This document shows, piece after piece, positions 45,201-55,683 of a DNA stretch of 64,000 nucleotides (the stretch's first letter is position 1; every line of letters starts with the position of its first letter). The translations under genes and the position numbers were made by a program. Source of the stretch: Neoceratodus forsteri. Lineage: Eukaryota; Chordata; Ceratodontiformes; Ceratodontidae. Below the pieces are notes generated by a model. That model was not told the DNA's origin. It saw only the letters and a list, made by a program, of their open reading frames with translations, and ran no database searches. The DNA is taken from the NCBI GenBank assembly GCA_016271365.2, contig CM057456.1, forward strand, positions 887,154,001-887,218,000, given 5' to 3'.

Positions 45201-46083
45201 CTTATAAGCCTTAAAAGTGCACCATATTATATCAAGTTTGTAGGTCATTTTTTCGTGGTCCTTAACGAAGTGTTCTATGTGTTTATTAAGCACGGTAATT
45301 ATCGCGGGTTCCTTCAACAGCTGGTTATTGATTTTGAAGTGTGAGGTCTTTTTGATAGAGGAGACTAAAGATAAGTGACAAGTGACCGGGGAGTGGTCAG
45401 AAGGTGGCCCAGGTTGAATGGAAGCATTTAGAACTTCTATCAGGAGTGCATGGGATACTAACAGGTAATCAATTCTCTATGCAGTCTTATGGACAGGGGA
45501 AATAAAAGTGAAATTTTTCTCTAAAGGGTGAAAAACGTGCCATACGTCACATAAGCCAAGGTTATCTAAAAGTTCCCGAAATGTGTGTTGAGCTGGGGAA
45601 AAACCATCACGAAGCCCATTGGAACGATCCACTGATGGATCGAAGACAGTGTTCATGTCACCCCCCAAAAATTATAGGCAAAGATACATAAGGGGTTAAT
45701 ATATTAATCAACTGCATGAAGAAATCTGGAGACTCCGTATTGGAGCTGTAGATCGAGCCCAACAGGATCTCCATATTATATAAAGTACAGTGGATAAATA
45801 TATATCTGCCCTTAGGATCCTCAATTATATGTGTAAGTGAGAAAGAGATTTTTTTAGAAATCAGTATTAGGACTCCACTACTTTGGGTAGAGCCCCCTGC
45901 TGCAAAAACTTGCCCTATTTGTAATCTTCTAAGTCGACTAGCCTCAGAGTTTAATAGATGTGACTCTTGTATGAATGCAACGTCAATGGATAATAGGGCT
46001 AAGTGTTTTAGCACTTTGTATTGTTTGAGTTGCTGCCTGAGGCCCTTCACATTCCAGGTAGCCATCCTAAATAAGTTAGCCAT
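42293..46083 (-). pseudogene. L1-D ORF2: endonuclease and reverse transcriptase
   Basis: The start is placed at the ATG near 46083 (MANLFRMATWNVKGLRQQ). The endonuclease includes FIQESHL (about 45965), GGDMNTVFDPSVDRSNG (about 45660, frame change), and a SDHSPV-type end near 45390. The RT includes KTPGPDDFSANFY (about 44650), QGRSSVDLLRTLSH (44375), FLDAEKAFDKVDW, GTRQGCPLSPTLFNLY (about 44110) and AYADDIFLQLSH (43967-43986). The C-terminus (42757-42293) has LFHIFWSCPKVAPLW. Frameshifts or stops lie near 45660, 45470, 44635, 43840, 43490 and 42930. Catalytic residues appear intact, but the chain does not. Confidence 0.87.
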
Positions 46084-46099
46084 ATTTCCTAGCAAAAAA

Positions 46100-47404
46100 G
46101 AATATAAGTTTTATATCCCATCTAATCCAGAATGTTGCCCTACACGTACCTTTCCATGTTTCTGTGTTGCCAATCCCACCCTCCTTATGTTGTTTATGTA
46201 GCCTCTGATTTCATATTATCCCTCGATTGAGTCCGTCTTCTAATAAAACCAGTATATGAGTGGAGACTAACCCAACCCTCCCAAACCCCCATACTGTTGC
46301 AGACAGCATTCCGCAGTTCACCATCCACTTAGCTGCCTCCCTCCAACCACCTTAAATTGTCTCCGTAATTGCAGAACAGCAAGCAGAACAAAATATGATA
46401 CTACATCATGAATTTTGAAAAACACAACACTGAACCATGTTAGAATATATGGATTATACTTATTAAATATAGCAGGGTATAGCCTTAGGTGTTGCTGTCT
46501 ACCCTACTCCTGTGAATTCCCTTCGTATCCCGATATTCAGTAATAAACATCAATGAGATTCACAGTACAGCATCTTTCTGCCCTACATATAATGTGAAGG
46601 AAATTAAATCCAGGGCTCAAGAATAACCTCCTTGGTAGGAGAACTGAAAGAAGGCACTGTGAATGCCCGTAATTTTTATAAGACAGAAAACTCTAAGCGA
46701 GCCCCAATGTGCCAATTAGACCGAGAACATGAGCCAGAAATATAACTGAAAAAACGAGATATCAATGAATAAGCGAGCGTTAAAGTTGAGGAGTCTCTGT
46801 ATTCAACCGGAGTCTGGGTGTATCCTAATACTCTATACGGCTCCTTAAGTTCTTAAAGAACGTTCTTGATATGCCCCAGGTGAAGACAGCGTTCTCCTCA
46901 CTTGATCCCGCGAATCAGGCAGGAGAGCATCCCGAATTAAGTCCAGCTATCAATCTTGGCATTCCCTCTAGTGGCCAATGCAGCATATTGCCTCCATCCT
47001 TCACTTCCATGAACTGTGGTGTTATGTTTTCCTAAGGGCCACATCTCTCTCTGGTATTGTCGAGAAGGTAGAGTAGCGACAGAACAAGGCTCTCCCGGGG
47101 ACAGAAGCAGAACCAGACATCAAAGTCACACCTTGACTAAGGTAGAGGGGGTAAGCCATGCTGCCAACTCTTTTAAGCTGTGACTGTCAGGTAAAGAAAC
47201 CAAAGTAGGGAGCATAGTCCTGCTTTGATAGAACGCTTCTCCCAGAAGGTGAACATATGAAATTGTCTTCCTGTAAATACATTAGTAAGCATTCTGCAGG
47301 GAAACCAGACCAGAAGGGAAATGTAACTGATGTAGAGATAACAACTTTGCCATATGCATGCCCAGAACACCAGAGAAAACATCAGGACCCTCTCATGCAC
47401 TAAT
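46100..47404 (-). other. L1-D inter-ORF spacer
   Basis: About 1.3 kb between ORF1 and ORF2 of L1-D without a convincing ORF. Its length parallels the spacer of L1-alpha. Confidence 0.65.
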
Positions 47405-48269
47405 TCAGGTATCCCTGAAGAGATCGTGAAATGAGACTTTCAAATTGGCCCGAGCCATTTCAGGATCTTCGTAGGTATGCCACTTGCCATCAATTAAGAC
47501 TTGCAATCTTGCAGGATAGCTATTCCAAAAGCGGAGCCCCGCAGCAATCAATTTGGTAACCAAAGGATGGAAGGCAGTGCGGAGTTGAGGTACTGTAACC
47601 GGTAAATCTTGTGCAACACGTACTTTTAAACCTTCCCAATGAATCTCTTGAAGGTCTCTGGCTTTGACTAAAAAATGCTGATGCTCCAAATAATTAAGAA
47701 GCTGGAAAATAATCGGTCTCGGGGGGGAGCCTGCAGGGAGTGTTGGCCTTAATGTGCGGTGGGCTCTCTCGATCACATATTTGGCCCCAAAAGGAGAAGG
47801 TCAGTGATCTTCTCAACAAATTTCTGCATGAATAATATAGGGTTCAGGCCTTCTTGGGTTTCTGGTAGCCCAATAAGCACAGCACTATTTCTTCGGCTCC
47901 TTCCCTTGAGATCCTCAATTTTGAGCTCTAGTTTGGCAATTTTTGCCTATTCGCCGTAATTTCTGGATCTAATCAATCTATTTGTTTCTCCAGTGATATA
48001 ACTCGGGTCTCCGTGTCCGTGGTATGGCGTGAGATATCTTCGAGTGCACATGAGATGGATTTGAGCTCCGAAGTGACAGACTTCAGTTCTTCCTTAAATG
48101 ACCTAAACTCTGTCAGGAAATTTGCCAGAGTGAGTGGTTCTGTGTCCGATGACATGGTTAGGCTTTCCTCAATAACATTAGCAGCGGATGCTCGCAGCTT
48201 CTTGGGGTCTTTCTCAGGCGTTGCAGGTGGAGTGCGTTTTGGCAATGCCTTCTTCATTTCGATCTCCAT
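47405..48269 (-). pseudogene. L1-D ORF1: coiled coil, RRM, C-terminal domain
   Basis: Starts MEIEMKKALPKRTPPATPE, then a coiled coil (LANFLTEFRSFKEELKSVTS, LEDISRHTTDTETRVISLEK). After a stop near 47973 the frame resumes with RSRRNSAVLIGLPETQEG (RRM, about 47900) and then IERAHRTLRPTLPAG, PRPIIFQLLNYLEH, VRVAQDLPVTV and LQVLIDGKWHTYEDPEMA, the standard C-terminal domain, ending FRDT at 47405. Two frame breaks are seen (about 47973 and 47775). The segment duplicated four-fold in L1-alpha is present only once here. Confidence 0.85.
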
Positions 48270-48430
48270 CCATGTTTTGTGCTTCAGAGGTGATGTAGCA
48301 CCTTTTCAGGCAGCTGCTAGTTAGTGTTTAGGCAGTATTTTAAGTCAGGAAACACAGAAAATAGCAAAATAAAATGAGAGGGTGGTTGGAGCAAGTACAG
48401 AGAGCTAGCACCCAGCTGTCTGCATCACGT

Positions 48431-50790
48431 GGTCTCCTCTCTTTTCTCTTTGGTCCTAGGCCAATTCTTCCATTTTTCTACCTTGGATTCCACCATCCTC
48501 AGGGCATCTCCCCAGTTCTGTGCAGCCAAATTGCCATCCCCAAATAATATTCCCAACATCTGTACTGGGCCTGGCACAACAGTAATTCCTTTAATGGCAC
48601 CTCTTGGAGGGTCTAAGGTATGTTTTAACACCAAACACTGACTTTTTCTTTATTTAGTGCTGCATCTGAAATATGCAAGAAGTCAGAAATGATTTCTAAT
48701 GCCACTGTGGCAAAGTGTTCGTTAGCCACCATAAGACAAATATCATCTGCATAGACCATTACACAAGGAAACATAGAGCATGGCCCCCCCCCCACATGCT
48801 GTATCTCTGTACACTGCTTGCTCTTGGTCAATACTAAAAACATATAACAGGGGGCTTAATGGGCACCCCTCTGTCACACCCTTTTCAAGCAAATCTGCAG
48901 CTCCTGGGAGACCATTCACTACTGGCCTAGTTGTAATATCTCTGTATAACTGTCTAATCCAGTCTATAAACATTGAAGGTATACTATAATGAAGAAGCAC
49001 AGAAAACAGAAACTCATGGTTCTCCACATCATAGGCCATTGCCTAGTCTAAACTGATAATGCACCCTTGAGCATCTGATCTTGCACATACTTCTTGCAGA
49101 AGAAATAAATTCTCCTGCACCGTACGCTTTGGGATCGCACATGCCAGTGTAGGTGAAATTAATATGTGAGCCACATCTAGTAACCTGTTACCCAGGATTT
49201 TACATACAATATTTTTCAGTCCACGTTTAATAAACTAATTGGCCTCCAATTGTGTAAATCCGTTTTTATCACCCCTTTTAAATAAATAAATCAAAAAGCT
49301 TTCTGACATTTCTGTCAGATTGGTAATTTTTCCCTGCACTATGTCATTGAAGGGGGAACCAAATAGTCAACTAGGTCATCCAACAATTTTTTATAAAGCT
49401 CAATAGGTAACCCATCAGGTCCAGGGGCCATACCCCCTGTACACAATGTCAGTACCTGCTAAATTTTCCCTGCTGTTATAGGGACCACCAAACCATCCAT
49501 GATCTCCTGTGGCACCTCCAGGATGAGAACGTCATGTAGAAAATCTGATGTTCCATCCAAAGCACTTTCTGATTTAGAAAATAGTTTCTCTGTATGCTTG
49601 CATACAATGTTTGCCTTTTTCAAATTATGTGATGTTACAGAACCATCTGGTCTTTCCAGACGGGACATATATTTTGTCTCAATGTGTTGTTTACAGGTGT
49701 CATATGGATTAACTTATTCCCTCTTACCCTGTGTCCCATATTTTTGTTCTGCCGCTAACTGAGGCAACTTGGTAGTACTGAACTTCACACATTTCTTTCC
49801 ATACATTCTCAGTCTGTGTCTTATAATCATATCCTGCCTCAAATGACCTGGAAATCAGTGACTGTAAATGTCAACATAATTCTAGGTATCATACACACTT
49901 TGTTGTACGCTAATATTTCGGCCATACCGGAAACAGACTTTTTAAATCAAATTTTGTATCCATCTACCATTGCTTAGACGTATCATATAACATGTACACT
50001 AAGTGTTAGACTGCCAGAAGTTCCTGGACAGCCATCCAAATAGACTGGTTTTTCAAAAGGGAAACATTAAGACACCACATATGGTGGGTAGTTGGTTTGT
50101 TAAATGCAGCTCCTATATTAAGTGTGAGCATATCATGGCTGGTGGTTTCTATTGGTGTTAACTTATATCCTGAACACACCACCCATTGTGAAACAAAGAA
50201 AAAAATCAATCGGAGAGAACAGTATTCCTTTATAAAAGGTATGGCCTGGAGGCTGGGTACCCCCCCTCTGCCACATCTTTAAGTGTTGCTCCAGTGATCA
50301 ATTTATTTAAACATTTTGAATCACTGTATAGTTTTTGTGTCTTCCCCATTTTATCTTTTAAGGTCAGTATACAACTAAAGTTCCCAGCAAAAACCACGTT
50401 TTTTGTGGTGTAAACATATGGTTGTATGATATGCAGAACTTCAGTCCATAAGGATTTGGTCTGGGGGGGCATAAATATTTATGAGCCAGAATTCCTGTTG
50501 CTGATAAAAAATATCTAGCATCGGTACTCTGCCTGGTACTATATCCAAGAGTCTATTAACAACAATGTCCTGAGTGTTAAACAAAATACCCACACCTGAA
50601 CAGGGATCCTCCTCCAAGGACCAAAAGGAGGGTCCTCCAAACCATTCCCCAGCAGCTTGCGACATATCAGAAATGGTATGCAAATGGATATCCTGAAGAA
50701 AATACACATGATAGTTAAAGTCCCACAATATGGCAAACAAGGTATGATGTCTTTTTGGATTTTTAATGTTATTTGCATTCAAAGACGCAA
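48431..50790 (-). pseudogene. Tx-BC ORF2: endonuclease and RT part
   Basis: The endonuclease begins with NANNIKNPKRHHTLFAIL (50782) and includes FLQDIHLH, GVGILFN, LINIYAPPDQ and FAGNFSCIL (about 50385). In the last, the usual GDFN reads GNFS, so a catalytic Asp codon is changed. The RT part has a SMFIDWIRQLYRD segment and GVTEGCPLSPLLYVFSID (48890-48830), where Tx-A has GVRQGC, and the catalytic box VYADDICLMV at 48745-48765. The piece ends at the L1-D insertion with LGILFGDGNLAAQNW and KVEKWKNW. Many frameshifts, for example near 50230, 49670, 49450 and 48740. Confidence 0.8.
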
Positions 50791-50837
50791 TGAAAAAAAA
50801 AACACACTTAATGTTTAGTCAATATACGCATTCCCCT

Positions 50838-53396
50838 TCAGAGCTGCTCTTTGAGTGACTTCTTAATTTTCACTTTTTTCTTGCTGGACATATGAGAGTC
50901 TGTTGATGCCATGTCCATGTCTGTGGCCACAGAGGATGTAATGGATGAAGTATCCAACTCGTCCTCACTGTCATCCCAAACCTTGCATTTTGCTAAAACA
51001 GCAAATTTGTTCTCTGTTGAGAGAGGCTCCTGTCTCACTACTTTTTCAGGAAGTGGGTCTTTAAGCCTCTTATTCCTCAAACGTCTGTGTGGAAGAACTT
51101 GATTCCATTGCTGTGGCGGGGGAGGCATTGCCTTTCCTGGCGAAAACAAGTTTTGATCACCCAGAGATGTGAGTAATGCTGGTACAGGAGAGAGGGGGGT
51201 TGATGCACTAATGACTCCTTTTTCTGCTGCTATGTCCCTTTGCCCTGCCTCTGAAGCTGCAGGTACAGGTTCCTTACTAAGAAAAGGAGTAGTGGATTCA
51301 GTTCCTGCAGATGGAACATGTGGAACAAATACTGGGGCATTCGTGTACTGTTCTTGTGCTCATGTCATAAGGTCCTCTTGATCCTCTTGTTCAGCTGAAG
51401 GTCTGTTATGGGTGGCCCATGGACAGGCTATAAAGGAATGTCCCATTTCCCCACACAAATTACAACACACTGGTGTGGGGCACCCCACACTTGAATGACC
51501 AATACCCCCACACAGGGAGCACTTCAGTTTGTCACAGGCACTGCTTGGTGGGTGTAAGCCCCTCAGAGAAAACAAGACTTTGGTTGTCCTGGATAAAATA
51601 TAAAGCTTCTGTCACTTCCAAGATGAAAACAACCAGGAAGATGTTGAATAGTTCTGTTCATGGTTGGTAGGTGAACCCTGATCAGCCATCTCCTCGTCCA
51701 AAATTGTTCAGTATCCATGATGGGGTCTGGGCTGCCCAACAGGGTACATTTTGATGTAGCCAAAGTAAAATGCCATTCATGCAAACTCACTCATTCTTGA
51801 ATAACACTGTGATGACCTTAAATGCAGGCTTCATGAGGGGAAGCACTGTAAAGGGGGACCACAGGGGTGTGTACCTCACTTGTTGGTATATCATCCAAAA
51901 GTTTTCTAAATTACCAGCCATTTTAAAACTCAGGTCAAATGTTGTCTCACCCACTGTATGAATGAGGGCATACACTACACTGGCTTTGAACTGTAAACTT
52001 TGCTTTATCAATTTTTTTTACACATAAATATTATCCAAAAAACCTCCAGACCCCCTCTATATTTGATTCTCACAGCATTCATTTGCTTTGCAGATGCAGG
52101 ATGGGCATGGAATAACCCTGCATATGTACGATAGGGTGGGGGCTCTTGGCCTGTGGAATCAGGGCCAGTCTTCGTCCCAGAGGGACGTCTCTCCCTGGGG
52201 GGGGGGTCGTATTTCCATTCATTTGAACATCAGCAGGTCCACTCTGAGAAGTGAGAGTACTTAATTCTGGGTTTGACACTGTCTTCTGAGGCCTCTCCGG
52301 ATTACTCCTTAACCCCTCAATATTCAAATGGAGGGCTGGATTTTGTGTGAGTTTCAGTGCTGTTGGAATATGTAGGGGGCTTTCTCCCCTGGAATCACCT
52401 GTTGGTGAGCCCAACTGACTAGCCAGGACAGGGCCCGGAGACATCCAAGGTTTATTACTCTGAGGGCTCCTTACCCAGCCTGCCTGCTCCAAAGCCTCTG
52501 CTATTGCCAGACCAGAAGCAGACATGTTTTCCTCAAGAGACTGAGGTAATATAGTGTCTGTGTCTGCTGATACTGTTACACAGTCTTCCCCTCCATTGTC
52601 AGACTCTCTGGAGTTAGGATACCCCAAAACCCCTTGTGCTATAATTATCTGTGCACCCTTTTTTGTAAGCTCTGGTCCCACACCAGCAGCACTTGTTGTG
52701 TCTATACATGCAATATCATCAATTACAATTTCTACAACTTGTTTAGACAGTGCCCTTGTTACAGAGTTACTTGCAGTCCCAGTAGTGAAAATAGCCCATT
52801 TGGTCCTACCTGTCTCTTCCAAAACATCCCGGTCTGTAGGTTGAATTCATTCCTGAGTAGATTGCCCCAATGGCAGCTTTCTACACTCCCCACCTCCTGG
52901 GTGCTGGAGAACTCCACACTCTCCACATCCTGCACAGTGAAACTGCCATTCATACTGTCTTCTTCCAGGTCCCTGTTTCCAGTGGGACCGTAATCCTGGT
53001 GCACTGATTTTGGACTGTCCGCTATACTGCTCCCCTTCACTTCCAACTTCGGTGAAATCTCACAGTCTCAGTCTTTTTGCGTAAAAGAAGGTGCTCCTGG
53101 CTTGAAATCACCTCTAGCAACTGCCTCTTAATGCTCTCCAGTTGAGGAAATACATAATCCGCTTCATCCTGCGCTGACCTCCATGGCACCAGGATGGATG
53201 GTTGCTGCTCCTGCTCCATCAGAGTTATGTTATCCACCGCCATCCCGGAATAATCCTCAGGTATAAAATCCTCAGTGTTTGCCTGCTCCATTTCTGGGCC
53301 TGTACTCTGTATCTCCTGCACCTCCCCTGAGGTGCATCCATCACCATCCACTGATACGATCGAACTGGGCTCCTCCATCCTCTCCCTGAGAGACAA
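50838..53396 (-). pseudogene. Tx-BC ORF1: CCHC-knuckle protein
   Basis: N-terminal block from 53396 (MSLRERMEEPSSIVSV), acidic and low-complexity; second block 52822-52079 is Ser/Thr/Pro-rich. A folded region follows (52011-51563: VVYALIHTVGETTFDLSFKM, TPLWSPFTVLPLMKPAFKV and LATSKCTLLGS), homologous to Tx-A 5570-5250. Two well-preserved knuckles, CSLCGGIGHSSVGC and CNLCGEMGHSFIAC, lie at 51527-51425; the first of the three seen in Tx-A is degraded at about 51575. The basic C-tail is 51149-50838 (KKKVKIKKSLKEQL). Frames change at least four times. Confidence 0.8.
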
Positions 53397-53609
53397 AGCC
53401 CCCTGCTGGAGAGTAGGGGGATTTCTCTGGTGCCCTGGCCAAAGTTCCCCATATTCACTAAAAATGCCTCCAACAGCTTAATCTGGTTCAAGGTCAATTG
53501 ACATTCATCTGTATCGCCCTCCCACGGGTCATGCCTGAAAATAGGCAGAATTTGTCTAGTGCACTTACCCGGTCAACAAAAATGAAATAAATAAACTAAA
53601 TAAATAGTG

Positions 53610-54725
53610 GCCCCCACACCCCACCAGTCACTGGCCAAAATAATGAAAAAATGTATCCAAATCCCTGGTGTCTAGTGGACCCCTACCCCACCAATCGCCA
53701 GCCCCAATAATGGAAAAAAGTCCCCAAATCCCTGGTGTCTAGTGGACCCCCCACACTACTGATCACCAGCCCCAATAAAAAAATCCAGGGTGTCTAGTGG
53801 AACCTCCCCACCCCCATGCCATCAGGCAGTGCCCCCCCACCATCACTCTGCCCCCCTCCGTCGTCCCGACCCCATCCCCAGTGAGCCACTGGCACAGCCC
53901 TCCACTCGCCTCCACAGCTGGCAGCCCAACTGACCTGCTCTGAATGAATGAGTGTGTGCTTGTACAAGCATGCGCTCATTCATTCAGACAAGTCAGCCAG
54001 CTCATCATTGTATGGGACATTTTTCAGGAGGCTACAGAAGGCAGGGTGGACTGCTTCGGTCCACCGGGGTCCACAACGCCATTTTCCCCCATCCTGCCCC
54101 CCTGTGAAAGACCTGATCAGCCCCCCTCCCTTCTCTAGCCCTTGAAAACATCCCCTAAAATGATGAGCTGGCTGACTGACTGAATGAATGAGCATGTGCT
54201 TGAACAAGCATGCACTCATTGATTCAGAGCAGGTCAGTAGGGCTGCCGGCCGCTGAGGTGAGTGGAGACCTGTGCCAGTGGCCTGCTTGGGGACGGGCTG
54301 GGGGTGACTGGGTGGGTGGAGTGGTGGTGGTGGGGACACTACCTGACATGGTGGGGGGAGGGATTCCACTAGACACCATGGATTTTTTATTGGGGCCGGT
54401 GATCTGCAGGGTGGGGGTCCACTAGACACCAGGATTTGAAACTTTTTTCATTAATGGGGCCCGTGAACCGTGATCGGCGGGGTTACTTACTATACACAAG
54501 GGATCTGGAGCCTTTTGTTTTTATTATTGGGGCTGGTGATTTTTTTTTGGGGGGGGGCAAAAGTAGTTTTTGAGCAAAGTGTGAAACTACACATGTAAAA
54601 TTCAACACTTTTGCCATTGATCCACACTCCGCAAATTGGCAAATTGCACAAATTTCACTCCGCAAATTGAGTGCTATTCACGGAATATTTAGCGGAGTGA
54701 ATTTTGTCCACTTCACCCACCTCTA
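53610..54725. repeat. Right portion of foldback element 2: inverted minisatellite arms
   Basis: Units with CCCTGGTGTCTAGTGGACCC occur at about 53660, 53728 and 53780 and, complemented (TCCACTAGACACCA), at about 54370 and 54417. Nested palindromes GAATGAATGAGTGTGTGCTT...GCGCTCATTCATTCAG lie at 53942-53987 and 54181-54226. A CGCAAATTG-rich terminal block (54590-54700) precedes the terminus. Confidence 0.78.
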
Positions 54726-54733
54726 CCCATGAT

Positions 54734-55683
54734 GCTTTGGATCAGTGGTGTATGTGTCATTTGGCATACTGTATATCTATGCAAAGGCACAGTATTTAGT
54801 ATAATTTAGCATAAGTATTCATAAAAGAAATTAAACTGTGCCCCTTTCAGTTGACCAAGCGTTCTCTTCCCTCACTGGGTGTGACATGAGTTCCACTAAC
54901 ATTCTGCACTAAATAGCAACATGTCTTTATAATCTGGATTCAGCAGTGTGGAGGAGCATGCCATTGTTGGATACTCTTAAATCAGGCTCACCTCCATCTA
55001 GCCCAAACCCAGAACATGAAATAAGGCTGCATCAGGTGCAGTGTGTCATAATAGTCATGTTGATTAATGAATTATTTTGAGCACCAGATGATTTAAATGT
55101 GAATCATCAACCTCACTACTCTACGCATTAATAAGGATGCTTTTTTATTATTAAAAAACCCTCCTGACCTGGGTAGTTCAAACTTCAAACTTCTGAATTA
55201 TTTTTACAATGATGTAGTTGTGAGCTACAAGGGGATGAGGCTATTTATTTACCTAGTGCATATGAAAATTTGTGGACCACAGGTAGGACACACAAGGAAA
55301 CTGTTCAAACCAAAATTAGAATCTAGCGGCATTTTTATTTTATTAAACAAACATATGCAATGTAATAAAGGCATTTCTTTATTTAGTTTTTGTTGACTTG
55401 GAAAGTGGACCAGAAAATATTTCCTATTTTCAGCCTCATTGCAGGGGAGGTGGATACCCATGCAAGCCTATTGATACGGACACAGGTTAAGCTGCTGCTG
55501 GATTTTACTGAATGGGGGAAATTTGGCCAGAACATTGGGGAAATTACCTTACTGTTTTTGAGAAGTGCTGTGGGATCCATAATGCCGACTTGACCCCCCC
55601 CCATCACCACCACCAGAACAGCCAAACAGGACCTTGGTTTAACATTTCAAGGAGATATACTGCAAAATAATGGAATGAACATA
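54734..55683. other. Stretch without recognised features
   Basis: Mixed AT-rich sequence. Short frames at 55390-55625 lack motifs. It is the right host flank of the second nest and could be informative for finding the empty site. Confidence 0.45.

Larger units (their letters stand above)
42042..48430 (-). mobile_element. L1-clade LINE (L1-D), near full length, inserted in Tx-BC
   Basis: About 6.4 kb. The 3' end at 42042-42090 shows a T-run (complement of poly(A)) followed by a CTCAATAAACTTTAAATGG-type end on the minus strand. The 5' end on the minus strand begins near 48430 with ACCACGTGATGCAGACAGCT. It has ORF1, a ~1.3-kb inter-ORF spacer and ORF2 in order. Short A/G-rich flanks (GAAAAGAGAG versus AAAAGAATAG) may hide a target duplication, which I could not define. 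Long open frames make it one of the youngest elements in the nest. Confidence 0.85.
40746..53412 (-). mobile_element. Tx1-like LINE, copy Tx-BC, split by L1-D
   Basis: The 3' part is 40746-42041 and the 5' part 48431-53412. Bracketed by GTAGGGGAATTT (40734-40745) and GTAGGGGGATTT (53413-53424), a 12-bp duplication with one mismatch. The duplication and SINE position are the same as for Tx-A. The 5' terminus on the minus strand again begins CAGCAGGGGG and the 3' tail contains TTTAATAA. ORF1 and ORF2 are homologous to Tx-A throughout but more degenerate. Coding continuity across L1-D is shown by TKEKRE on one side and RVFLAKTFIFPILLYVSF on the other, matching a continuous segment in Tx-A. Confidence 0.85.
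40488..53604 (+). repeat. tRNA-derived SINE, copy 2 (full head), split by LINE Tx-BC
   Basis: The left half is 40488-40745 and the right half 53413-53604. The head contains an A-box-like TGGCTCAGCAGGT (about 40496) and a B-box GGTTCTATTCC (40550-40560), so the RNA polymerase III promoter layout is clear. The body has GATCCCATGGCACTTCTCG, the right half GCCCTGGCCAAAG and the LINE-like tail CTAGTGCACTTACCCGGTCA plus AAATAAATA repeats. TAGTG at 40483-40487 and 53605-53609 is its candidate target duplication inside foldback element 2. Excluding the inserted LINE the SINE is about 438 bp. Confidence 0.87.
38983..54725. mobile_element. hAT-type palindromic foldback element 2, stretched by nested insertions
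   Basis: Bracketed by a perfect 8-bp duplication CCCATGAT at 38975-38982 and 54726-54733. The left end TAGAGATGCAGTGAAG and the complemented right end TAGAGGTGGGTGAAG are inverted repeats of the type seen in foldback element 1. The left arm is preserved at 38983-39105 and 40384-40487 (AAGTGCAAATTGCACTTAAA, as in element 1 at 13520), the rest at 53610-54725 with GGTGTCTAGTGGACCCCYACC minisatellite units, their complements, and a centre near 54056. It contains a Rex1-like LINE and a SINE that carries further elements. Intrinsic length is about 1.35 kb. Confidence 0.85.

Noticed and set aside
42042..48430. L1-D as part of the Tx-BC element rather than a separate insertion
   Set aside because: Tx-BC coding resumes across it in the same motif, and L1-D has its own poly(A) end, ORF1 and ORF2, giving duplicate RT and endonuclease domains.
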